From Phoronis australis (taxonomy: Eukaryota; Phoronida; Phoronidae): a stretch of 64,000 bases of DNA. Positions within the stretch are counted from its first letter, which is position 1; the number at the start of each line of letters is the position of its first letter. The position numbers and the translations under genes are program-made. The notes under the pieces are model-generated. The model searched no databases. It worked only from the letters and a program-made list of their open reading frames with translations, and had not been told where the DNA came from. Location of the stretch: the NCBI GenBank assembly GCA_002633005.1, contig NMRA01001019.1, positions 1,735 through 65,734 of the forward strand, read 5' to 3'. Below, piece by piece: positions 10,301 through 22,300 of this stretch.

Positions 10301-13300
10301 GATTTTTTTGGAATGTTACGCGTACTTAGTATGTTAAAATAGCTTTGGTGTTTAGTTCCTTACGTAGGCGGGTCGAACCTAGGAACCAATATGGGTCGAA
10401 CCAATTTTTTTCGGTTTTATTTTTTTCCTCGTTTTGAAAAAGTACTTTGCTATCATCGGAAAGGTAGTACATTCTACTCAGTAAAAATCGAAAAAGTATC
10501 AAAATCGGGGCAAGCACTGTAAAGTTANAATGGCGACTTTTGCTGAACTGAAAGGCATGTTCAATCGGCTACTTTGTAATTTGTGAGGATTTAACGTTGA
10601 TACATTTTGACAAACGTTGCTACAAAAAGAAACTTTGTTCACTTTTCGTGTTTTTTGTGTTTTTGGCCAGCGACCAGTTAGGCCTAAGGGTAGCCTTGGC
10701 GCAAAGCTGTATAGACCTACTAACATGCTGTATTTTGAGTATAGTCTTCACTGGTAGCTGGTGACTGAGCCGGGCTAACTAAGGTCTGCCGCGGCAGTGT
10801 GACACAGGACTAACCAGCCCGTAATTTCATGCAGGTGTCTGAAACTACCTTTGAATATATGCAGCATTTATCATTTGACCATTTTACTTCGACAAAACAG
10901 CTTGCAACCGCATGCATTTACCGTTCGCCAGTGTCTGGTCTCCATCCACACCGGGTCGGATAGGCTGCGGTCCCGAGTCTGGCAAAATAATTTCTGTCAA
11001 AATTTATTCGCCACATTTCTTCAGCAAATTCCACAAAATTGTCCGTAGTTTGATTTTATCAAAATTAAGGCGCGCTGTCGATTTTTTATCCCCGTCTGCT
11101 GGCTGGTAACAGTACAGGCACTGCTCCAGTCGCACTGACGGCGTTTTCTCGGCCTGGGTTCCTGAATGAATTGTACTTCCGGGTTCACGGCAAGTTAAAA
11201 AATGTGGTGTTTCTTCGGGTGCGAATCGTGAGTGGCGCGTTCATTAAAACTTTTTTCGAGTACGGATCGTGTATTAGTTATGGGGTAGGTACTTCTTGGA
11301 TCCTTATAACATCTTCTAACCATGTAATAAGGGTTAACAACGCGTGAGAGAAGGACTTTAAGTTGATTAGAACAGATCCATTGGTAGCCGCGCGTGGAAC
11401 TATTTCCGCTGTTTTCAGGCCGTGTTCTTACTCCACGTTTGTTTAACCACAACACTTAAACCAGATTCGCTTGTAGGTAAATCTTATTGGAAACTCATTC
11501 AGCAAGGTAATATAATTATGAAATGTGTAAAAAGCGCAAAGATAATTTATAGCCACAAGTCGTGGGTCGAAGGGGTTGCGGATCGCTGGGGTTTTAGGTT
11601 TCGGGGGTCGTAGGTGGACGTTGTCTTGGGTCTTGGGCTGTGGGGGTCTTAGAGAAATCCTATTTTTGCTTGTTATTCAGGTAGTTGCAAAGATGGTATA
11701 CATTATGAACGAGACTATAACAGCATGGTGGTATGCCTGCTAGAAATACAGAGTTTTGATTGGTTTTGCACGCCATGAAACTGCCATTTTTGACATGTAA
11801 TTAAATACAAGTTTTGTCATACAAGTATTATCACAGTATACTTGCATCTTGACTGTTGGTTTTAATTAAAATTTGTATTAATTTAGGTGAGAATGTTAGA
11901 GTTTGTATTCGCCGATGCCATTCAACGAGGTTGTAGCCATATGATAGCCAGTGGTATTGAGAAGTCCAACTCTTGCAGGGCGACTGCTGTTATCGCGGCT
12001 CAACTGGGACTAAGCTGCCACTTGCTTCTGAGGTCAAAGGCAACCGTAAGAAATGATCACATTTGGATTTTCAGTTTCTAAAAATGGTCTTATTGCAAGG
12101 ATGGGATCCCTGTAAATAAGCACTGGATTTCAAAGAGACCGACACGTTTTCTCATCCAAATGCTTCGTCTGCTTTGTCGTATACTTCTTTCAAGAAATAC
12201 GTCAACTTGTTTGTAAAGGAAATTAACGTGTGAGCGTGGCGTTTGATATACACCTGACGCAAAGGATTGCTTGAAATTGGGTTTGTCGTAATGCTTGAAC
12301 TTGCAAAATAACCCAATTTCGGTAATGCCATCACTAATGTACAACAATTTTTCGGCTTCATGTTAGAATCTTTTTTCATTTTTCCCATCTAGGTTCAAGC
12401 ATAAACTAAAATTGACCTTAAATTGGCGATCAGACAACGGTCTAACTTGTAAGAAGTTGAGTGACAAAACATCCAATGCAATACGTGATCCGAAATGCAT
12501 GTAAACAAGGATGTCGGGGATTGATTCGGGTCGTGAACGTCACTTACAGAGTAACGTTTACACAAGTAATTAGAGCCAATCGGAACTTGGTTAAGCAGAC
12601 AATTGATGAAGGATAACCAGAAAGTCGTAATTGTAATAAAATTGACACTAAAAACGGTTGCCTTCCCTTCAACCTAATATGTTGTCTTAATTTGTTTTTG
12701 ATGATTTTCCTGCTGTTCAAGAGAGGCTGTATGAGGTTTTAATTCACGTTTCCTAGCAACAGTCATTAATTTGCATAATGCATACTACTTACTTTGCATA
12801 CATTCTCAACTGAGAAATGATTATTCATTTTAGTGTGAGCAAGATTTGTCGGACAGGGGTAACCTGCTATTAAGCAGGATGTGTGGCGCGCATGTGTACC
12901 TCATACCGGAGCATTCGACGTACGTAGAAGACATTAAGCCAAAAATGGAACTACTTGCGAAGACCATAGAGTAAGTAAACTCTACCATTCTGTGGCGATG
13001 GTGACACACCTGAGTATTCTTTGGGCTAGAAAACTACAATAATCAAATAAAAATTAAAAGTTAATTGTTCAGCTTATCCACATGGTTTCGCTAAAAGACT
13101 GTCGCGTGATAAAAAAGTCAGACGCCACGCCGTCCAAAGTTTTATGCTTGAAAACAACGTCAATAACCATTTAATGTCAAGCGTCACCTAATATTTGCTG
13201 GAGTAAGTTGTTGACTTCCACCCAGAGATCAAACTTAAGACTTCCGCCTGCTTACTGTCGAAAAAATGATTGACGCTCTTCCGTAGATTAGAAGTGATAA

Positions 13301-16300
13301 CTGGGTTTGGGACGAATTGACACTCCATTCTTACTCGAGACTAGGGTCCCGTTCCAAAAAATAGTCTTACATGTAAGTTTACTTTGACTACAATCTAAGA
13401 TTTGCCTTAAATTCCAAGCTTTGAAACTTCTGCATCAGGTAACATAGTCACAATTAAGACAAAACTTAAGTAAATAATAAGCCAAATTTAAGTTTTATCT
13501 TAAAACTGACTGAAATTTAAGATTTTTCTACAGTCAGTAAGTTTTCATGGAACGGGCCCCTTGCTCAATAAATGGAATTGAACCACATTTTATGCGGTGA
13601 ACATGCTCTGAGACAGTAACAAACTTTCAATTCTTCCCGAAAAAACAATATTTTCTACTCTGTGTCAGGCCTAAGCTAAAGCAGTTTCAATGGTAAGTAG
13701 ACTTAATCAAAATTGAGTAGTTTTTGATAGAATGCAGGTTCATGGCACCTTTAATAAACAAACCTACTTGTGAGTTTCGCGATAATAACAGTGGCTTCAC
13801 GTCAAAAGTATTGAAAAGTGCAATTGTTCAATCCCTCACTCAAACAGCAGACTTTTTCATTTTAGTTAAAAACTTCATAAAATGAAGCTGTGTTTAGTTC
13901 AGGTGAAAAACATTCAACGTAATAAAATAAGTATTGAATTTTTAAGCTTTATTTTGAAATATTGAATTTTAAGTTTGATTTTCGAGTTTCTGGCTTTACA
14001 TATTAAACAAAAATTGACTGCATTGAGTGCTGCTAACCTCCACATTTAATTCGTTGAGAAAATGTGGTAAGAGCAAATACGTACTGATGAGCGATTTTTG
14101 AAATATTCCTGTCTTTGCCATATCTTCCGATTGGCGAGATGCGTTTTATGTTATCCACAAGATAAAGAGTGTCTTCCTGACCAGACAAATTGCCAATGAT
14201 CACTCGACGCAGTAACTTTCTGTTGTATTTCAGACATTTTTTACCGAATTTTAAAATTTTGCATTTGTACTGTAAACCGCTTCGTTAAAAAGATTTGCGC
14301 TTATTTTGTTTCAGAAAAAACACCGGTGAAAAGACCTATATTTTTTCAGCGTCTTGCGTGGTTGCAAAACATATGGCTGGCTACATACGCGCCTTCCAGG
14401 AAATGATGAAACAGGTATGGAAATGGTTTACATATTTGTAGTCATACCATTCTCAATGTAGCATTACCAATCTCTGTCTAGTGCTGCCAATATTACAGAA
14501 GTTACGTATTCGTTGAATGGTCTACCTTTATTATTCATTTACTTTAATGATATTTAAAATCCACCTTCTGTCTTGAAACTAACTTTTGATTCAGGCCACC
14601 TGGCGTAACTTTCTCTGGCAATGGGTCATTTTATGCCAGAAAGATGTTACGGTGTGGTTTTCTTGATTGAAATTGAATCTGGTCTAATAAACCAGGAATC
14701 TCGTGAATCTCATGATACAAATAAATGTCAGTTGATACGGATTTTGAATATGAATACTTTTGTCCAGTATAGCGCAACAAACCCGGCACAAAGATTCACC
14801 AGAGTAAAAATTGGAAAAACGAAATATATTTCACGCATTTGCCATGTCAACGTCCAAATCTGTTTACAATATCAGTCTTAGCTAAGGGTAGAGCACACTA
14901 TCAAAACACCTCCACTCAAAAACTCTACAAACTGTTGAATATTTTTGTTATTAACTGCAGAAATGAGAACAATGCAATATGCATCTACTAACTGAGCTCA
15001 TAAAAAGTCTGAGATTTACGCTCACATCAATTTAGTGTCAAAAACGGACAGCCAACACTCTTTAATGATATCGTGACGAAGAAGATAATACAACACAACT
15101 GCTTTTCTCAATGCCTTTCAATATGCACATACACATGCAGTTGGGAATGAGTCACTCGGACTAATAAACGACTTGATTATCAGTCAGATTTTTGAGATTC
15201 GTCAATAATATAGTATAAATTTTCGCGATACGATGTTTGTTTGAGCCTCTCTAACTCATATCTATAAGGTTACAATGGAGGATTTGAAGAATTTTACCAC
15301 ATATCACCAGTATGATGCATATTGTGATATTACACGCAGGGTCTTCTGGAGGATTTCGATGACATCGTGGTTGCGACCTCAAGTGGTACTACTGCGTGTG
15401 GTCTCGGAGTTGCTAACTATCTGACGGGATCAAGACTTAAGTAAGTTTGCAGATCGTTTCGCAGCCGTCCTTAGCGTCTACACTTTACATAAAACTGAAA
15501 CGGGTGGCACTCGAGCCGAGTAGGAATTCCACGGTTGCTTCACTTCAGCCGTCCATTTCAAACATAAATCTCAAAATATTTACACAAAGCAGGGTTTCAT
15601 CAAACCGTGAACAAATGTTCTTTCTCCGTGTAGCATTTGTAGCGTCCTGTTTTAGCGATCAAAACACAAAAATCTTCCCAAAAGGCAGACACACCGCTTT
15701 GTGTTTTGATCGTGAGTTTGTTGCGAAACCCTTGAAGCAGGACACTGTAAATGCTATTAGAAGAAAAACAATTATTCATGGTTTGTTGAATCCCTGTTTT
15801 GTGTAAATTTCTTGAGATTTTTGTTTGATATAGACGGCTAAAGTGAAGCACTCGTGGAATTCCTATATCCCAGTGGCAGACCTTTTAGTATCACTGTATT
15901 GGGTACGATCAGAAGCTAAGGTCGCTTGAAAAAAAAACAACGAAGACAGAAACACTCTGTTTGTTTAGCGGATGTCTGTTGTCACATATCGCAAAAAATC
16001 TTGTACACAGCCAATGTAGCGCACACTTTATGTTTATGGCCCCAGGTTTATTGAACCGTGTATGACCTTTTGTCATCTGAGCTCACTGAGCTGGTTCAGT
16101 TTGCACAACATTAATTGCATTCAGAGAACTACTTTTTCAGGTCAAGAGGTCATTCACAACTGTGGCTATTATGGTAGAACAAATAACAATATGGAACAGA
16201 GCAACTCATTGTGATGCATTTTGATAAATAAGCTTACCAGGAAGCATGTGCTTTATTGTACAAAAAATTACAGAATTGAACCCAGAATATATACATTTAT

Positions 16301-19300
16301 ATTCTATGAAAGTAGATACACAGTACAATTTGATTTCGCACTTAAGACATTAACTAAAATTTAGCAAAAACGATGTTTTGGGAAAAGCATTACCAACATG
16401 GCCACATTTTATTTAGCATAAACATTCACGAAGAATTCTCAAAAACGCTATTACACAGTTTTCCAAATTTGGCTTATTTTTTGCAGCTTTTAAGATGAAA
16501 TTCATTTTATCATAAAGAAGTCTCATTTTTCATGGTATCTTATGCACAACAACGTTTAAAAATCGGTAGTCTACAGATAGCAAAGAATCTGAAAACTTTA
16601 TTTGAATTTGTTTAGCTGTTTTTGAGATGCATGTTGACCAAATGTTTTCGTCACTCATAACGAAATTCGAAATAAAGGCAAATATTGAAGTATCTACACC
16701 ATGAACTATTGAAATGATAAATGACAAAAATTTGACATTCGATTGCCAATTACAAAAAGCACACAAGATTGCTAGTTTTAAAATCTTTTATTTAAAATAT
16801 AACGTTTTTACAAAGATAACATAATAATTCTTGGGCAAGTGAGAATATGTTTACTTATAAATACTGAATCACCACCTTTATCAATGACTGACACAAGATG
16901 CACGCAATGATACATAGGTGTTATACTGATAAACAAAATAAATTACAGGAAGAGTTGAAAATTAACACTTAATCTAGAAACTTATTCAATATCTATGAAA
17001 GAAAAATAAAATATCTACACAAAACTATAAAGCACAAATATATGACAAAACACCTATAGTTTCTCTACAATAATAAACACAAAATGTGACATAAAATACA
17101 TATTTACAACACTTGGTAAACCAGCAGCTAGGCTCCAAGTAAAAACACCCACGTCAGCACCCTATCATATGGAAAAACATCTTTGAAAACAATAAATATG
17201 CAGACAAGCTTCATGTTAGCATCTTGACATAACTATATACACATGGCACAATCACTTCCAGTAATTGTCACAAAATCCACGTATAAATTAAATAACATGC
17301 GCTCTCAAACTTACAGTATTTTCTCAGAAATATGGAAAATACAGCTATTAATGAAAGTTTTTATCTTGGAACATAACAAGCTCTCTTTTTTCCATGGAGT
17401 AATTCTGTGCCAAGACTTAAAATGGTAATCACTTCATAAAAACTGAGTTAATACTCGAAAGTCTGAGTGCAAGCTTTTGAAAAGATTGAATAACAAGTTT
17501 GTCAACAAGTTTTGATTTCACATTTTGCGATGAATGATGCAGTATTTTTGTTTCTCAGTATTAGGCAATTTGTAGTTTAGTAATTTTCCATAAGTTGGCG
17601 ACTTTCTTCAAAGCTTGTTTTTTTGGTCACATTTTGCAATGAGTGGCGCATCTTTGCCTGCATCTGAGATACACCTTTGTAACCCTATAAGATTTTTTCT
17701 TTCTCTTAGCATTCAGTCTATTGATAAAGTGCCGGGAGCGACTGAAGTGCCTTTTTGCAAGGATGGCTCCTTTGAAATAGTCCTGTTCAGATCAGGGAAG
17801 CATATAGAGTAGTCAAGACAAAGGCTTTACTTTTTTCGCCATAATGGAGTCAAAAATGAATTGATATGAAATAACATCATAACCATAACGGAGAGCCTGT
17901 TTAAATGCTGAAGGATATTTCCTTTAAAATATTGTTGTACACAATTGTGAATTTTTAGTTGACCTTCCTTTGATAAGAGAAGGTAGCTTTTTCCGAGATT
18001 TACAATGCGTGTTTCTTGGTGATCGCGCACCTGTCACACGATCCCATGAAGAAGGCTTCTTTACGAGTGCGACTGCATAGTACAAACATATTTTGGAATA
18101 TTTGAGGTAGGGCAGAATCCCCTATAAAAATGGTCGAATGTGAGTATATTTTTCACAATCAAGAATGAAATGAACTTCATCTTCAATTCCGTTTTTACAA
18201 ACATGACAAATCCGTTCATTCACAGAAATTCGGAAGTATTGCACCACCTCAACCTCTAATGGTAGAATACCTGCTCTCAATCGAGCTATGACGGACCTCT
18301 GAGACATCGGCAGACGTAAATACTCTTCTACACAACAGTCATTCCTAACAGACATATATAAGGAGAGTTTTGGTTTCTCAGTGATTATTTTTAACCAGTT
18401 TAACTTTTCTAATTGGAACCTGAATGTTTTGAAGTTTTCGAGAGGCACAATTTTTTTGTTCCTGAAATTTTCTAAAACATGGCATTTCTCCATCCATAAT
18501 TTTAAATATTGAACTTGACCAATTGCAGGAGTTCCGATGCTTAAGATCCCATAAAAAGACTTTTTTGCAATTCTGCTTTCATCCATTAGAACTAAGCGAT
18601 TCCAGAACCTTAGCATATTTTCATGTTGTTTGTAGTGTGAATTTGGCCAACCTTGAGTCACCATAAAGTACTGCATTGGCAGCATACTTGTGGACCCCTA
18701 AAAATACATGTAGTGCTCTCGTTCTCAACATTTCGCATTTGGAGTATTGAGAGTACCCCCAAATTCCAGATCCATATTCTAGAATTGAAGCTACGGACAT
18801 TTCAAAACATTTACTGTAACAGTTGAAACCCATGTTACCAATATGTTTGTACTTGCTCACCAGAGTTCCCAACGCTCTGGACGCGGATTCTGCCAGTATC
18901 TCAGCTGTCAAACTGAAATCCATAAACTCATCCAGAATTACACCCAGATACTTATAAAATTCTCTTAAATTCACAATGTGATCGCACAAAATTAATTCAA
19001 AACTCGTTCTTACATGTCTCCCCTTGCGAAAATGAACCACATCAGTCTTGGAAAAATTAACAGACATTTGCCACCTTGCACAACAATTATTTTATACGTT
19101 CAATAAATCCTGTAAATAGGTTTCATTACCAGAAAAAATCACAATGTCATCTGCATACAAGAGACAGGATAAATTACATCCATCAAAATTGACACCTTTG
19201 CAACAACTGTTCAAATCATTTATCAAATCATTTATGAAACAATGTAGGCGACAAGGGATCTCCCTGCCAGAACCCTCTTTGTACTGGGAACCAGTTGGTA

Positions 19301-22300
19301 TAACTTGACTGAACTAATTGTACACAGGCTTCTGTCTGCGCATACAACAATTTTACTGAGTGATAGAATTTTCCAACCACTCCTAAATTAATTAATTTTT
19401 TCGATAAAAAGTTTCTATTTACATTGTCAAAAGCCCGTTCCATATCGACGAATATCACAAACGTTGGTCTATTACCAGCTATTCTATTTCTAACAATAGA
19501 CGTGAGTGTAAACACGTGGTCAAGACAAGACCTCCCCCAGTTGAAAACCATTTTGTTCTTCATTCAGTTTGTGCTCGACATTCAGAAACTCGGTTAATCT
19601 CCTGTTTAGTACAGTACAATACACTTTGCTCAGGGTGGACAGCAGACTTATGCCTCTACAGTTGGACAGTGAATTCACATCTCTATCTGATCCTTTCGGT
19701 ATAGGGGTGATAATCGCTTTTTATCCCATACACGTTGAATTTGTCGAGGGAAATACGGCCATGTAATAAAGTTTTCCGTTTCACCTCCCACACTACTTCA
19801 ACAGTGACCTCTGACATGGAAAGTTCAAAAGGTAGGTCAATGTCGACTCGACGCCCTCAGCCGGTTCGATACTCAAACTTTCCGAATATAGTTTAAAGTA
19901 ATACAGTTGCAGCAGTGTAACTAACACTCGACATACAAACAGGCCCTAAACGTAAAATCTGGAACAAAACTGTTAATTATAAGACACTTATGTCTCAGTT
20001 TTCAATTGCTGAATACTATATCGTCTGCAACTCAGGCGCCGATTCCTAGGAAACTAAAATATCAAATATTGTTGTCTTTTAACTAGTTCCAGGAGATGTT
20101 ACAAGTTCACTGCACAGTTGCCGTTGTTTTCATCTTTGTTACCTCTTTTAAGAAATAATTCGTTACTTTTAAAAGTGTTTATTTTACAAGAGAAAACTTG
20201 CAACCTAACGCGCAAGTACATACATATAGGATGTGATCCGCCATGTGAACAGTTAGGGTGAAGTGTTTGAAAAATCTGCCGAAAAAATGTAAAAGCGTAG
20301 GAATTCGAAGCGCACAGGATAAATACGATTCCGGTCTCGGTCGGTACGCGGAATAATGTCTCGTGGGATATTACTTCATGTACGCCACTCTCGGTACGTT
20401 TTGTGTATATACCATAATGATGAAATAAATCCAGTGTCAAAGACCTTCTGACAGAGCGAGACCAAAATATTAACCATCTTTGGAGATCTCAGCACTTCGT
20501 ATGGGATCCCTTCTATACCAGTGGCCTTACCCGATTATAGGAAGACTACCCATATCTCTTGTGACATTTTATTAATGAAAAACTGGAAGAAACGGAACAG
20601 TTATAAAGTTGTTATCCCCCGTTATCTAGAGCCCGAGTGGATTTTGGTGAATTATCGCCCGAGGGTGATAATTCTCCAAAATCCACGAGGGCTCTAGATA
20701 AGGAGGATAACGGCTGAGAACATGTAATAATCTATTCATACCACATACTAAACGAGAAACATTGCAATGAATCGATTTACCTTTTCTGACTCTCCACGGC
20801 TTTGTAAATACTTTCTATGTCAGAGGCCCGGGGTCGGAGGTCTTGACCTTTTAAGAAAAACCGGCCTATTTTTGTCAAATAATGCTTTTACTCAAAGCCA
20901 ATTGAAAACCTAAATATAATAGAAATAAATTGAATTTATAAATTAAGGTTTACCAACTATTATGGCTTAAAACACGTTTTTTCACGCTAAGCTCCCACCG
21001 GGAAATTATCGTCTGCTAAAGTAGGTTACCACTGGTAACTGAATATAATCCTCAAGTCAAAGATCCTGACGACACGATACCCGCATTCAAACTGGAGATC
21101 GGTGATTTAAACGTAAGAGGACATGAGAGAAAAAATTCATTGAATTAAGATATCATTTTTATGGAAATTATGCGTCATATTTTTCGTAGCGTATAAGTAC
21201 AGTACAATGCGGTTTGTTGAACATGGGATTATTGCGCGTGCTCATTTAAGTATTCTATTTTCACTCTTGATGACGTCAGTCGCTGCATGGTGTAGTGGTA
21301 AAGTCTGCGACCAGCAATTGACCTATCGCAAGCTCCGCCCCTATGCGAAAAGTCACGTGATACCCGACATTCGAACGAGATGTCAGAGGCAAATACACTA
21401 TCGCTAAACGACGTTCCTGGTGGAATCGATGAGTGTTTTTGCACTATTTGAAAACGCTTCGACAGAGACATGAGGCGATGCTTTTCAACAGAGAATCGTA
21501 CGTTCATGATATGGGAATTTGTAAAGGTGACGATGAAAAAATGGCTCGAGGAGCCAGCGAAAATCCGAAGAACCCCTCTGCCTCGGGGCCACCTTCACCT
21601 AGCAAATGACAAGGCCACTGATACGATATGTTCATGTAAAGCTGGGTATGTACCTTCAAGTCGAATTATCTGTACGATTCCATAGATTTCATGATCTTTC
21701 TAATAAAATCAGTAAAGATTCACCGATATTTTTATTCTGTCGTCTGCTAAATTTNAATAAACACAAAATGTGACATAAAATACATATTTACAACACTTGG
21801 TAAACCAGCAGCTAGGCTCCAAGTAAAAACACCCACGTCAGCACCATATCAAATGAAAAAACATCTTTGAAAACAATAAACATGCAGACAAGCTTCATGT
21901 TAGCATCTTGACATAACTATATACACATGGCACAATCACTTCCAGTAATTGTCATAAAATCCACGTATAAATTAAATAACAGATGCGCTCTCAAACTTAC
22001 AGTATTTTCTCAGAAACAGGGAAAATGAAGTTACTTAATGAAAATTTTTATCTTGGAACATAACAAGCTGTTTTCTTTCCATGGAGTAATTCTGTGCCAG
22101 ACTTAAAATGGTAATCCATTCATAAAAACTGAGTTTATACTCGAAAGTCTGATTGCAAGCTTTTGAAAAGATTGAACAAAAGGTTTGTCAACAAGTTTTG
22201 ATTTCACATTTTGCGATGAATGATGCAGTATTTTTGTTTCACAGTATTAGGCAATTTGTGGTTTAGTAATTTTTCATAAGTTGGCGACTTTCTTCAAAGC

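Larger units (their letters stand above)
8105..11660. mobile_element. CGACC-rich TIR element, split by two nested TTAA insertions
   Basis: The left end reads GGATTGTTCTAAGAC and the right end reverse reads GGATTTCTCTAAGAC. The outer arms are runs of CCCACGACC-like subrepeats. Flanks TATTTTGT and TATTTTTG resemble an 8-base target duplication, suggesting hAT type. The left half (8105-8656) and right half (11358-11660) together match the uninterrupted copy at 38511-39325. The insert lies at a TTAA site where other copies read CTCTAAGTTTAGTAGAAC. Long open frames across 8014-8499 come from the subrepeats and are not genes. The corresponding intron of copy 2 lacks this insertion and has another copy elsewhere. 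Confidence 0.65.

Noticed and set aside
11195-11240. Short M-W-C-F-F-G-C start followed by GTGAGT, THAP-like
   Set aside because: Only nine codons and close to the element end pointing outward; too little to support a second THAP exon.
15447-15851. 119- and 83-codon frames on opposite strands just after exon 6
   Set aside because: Both run through an inverted repeat in the intron. The match between arms explains the paired open frames, and no domain is present.
21280-21380. Possible tRNA gene or SINE (GGTGTAGTGGTAAAG)
   Set aside because: The A box is plausible but no proper B box or cloverleaf follows.
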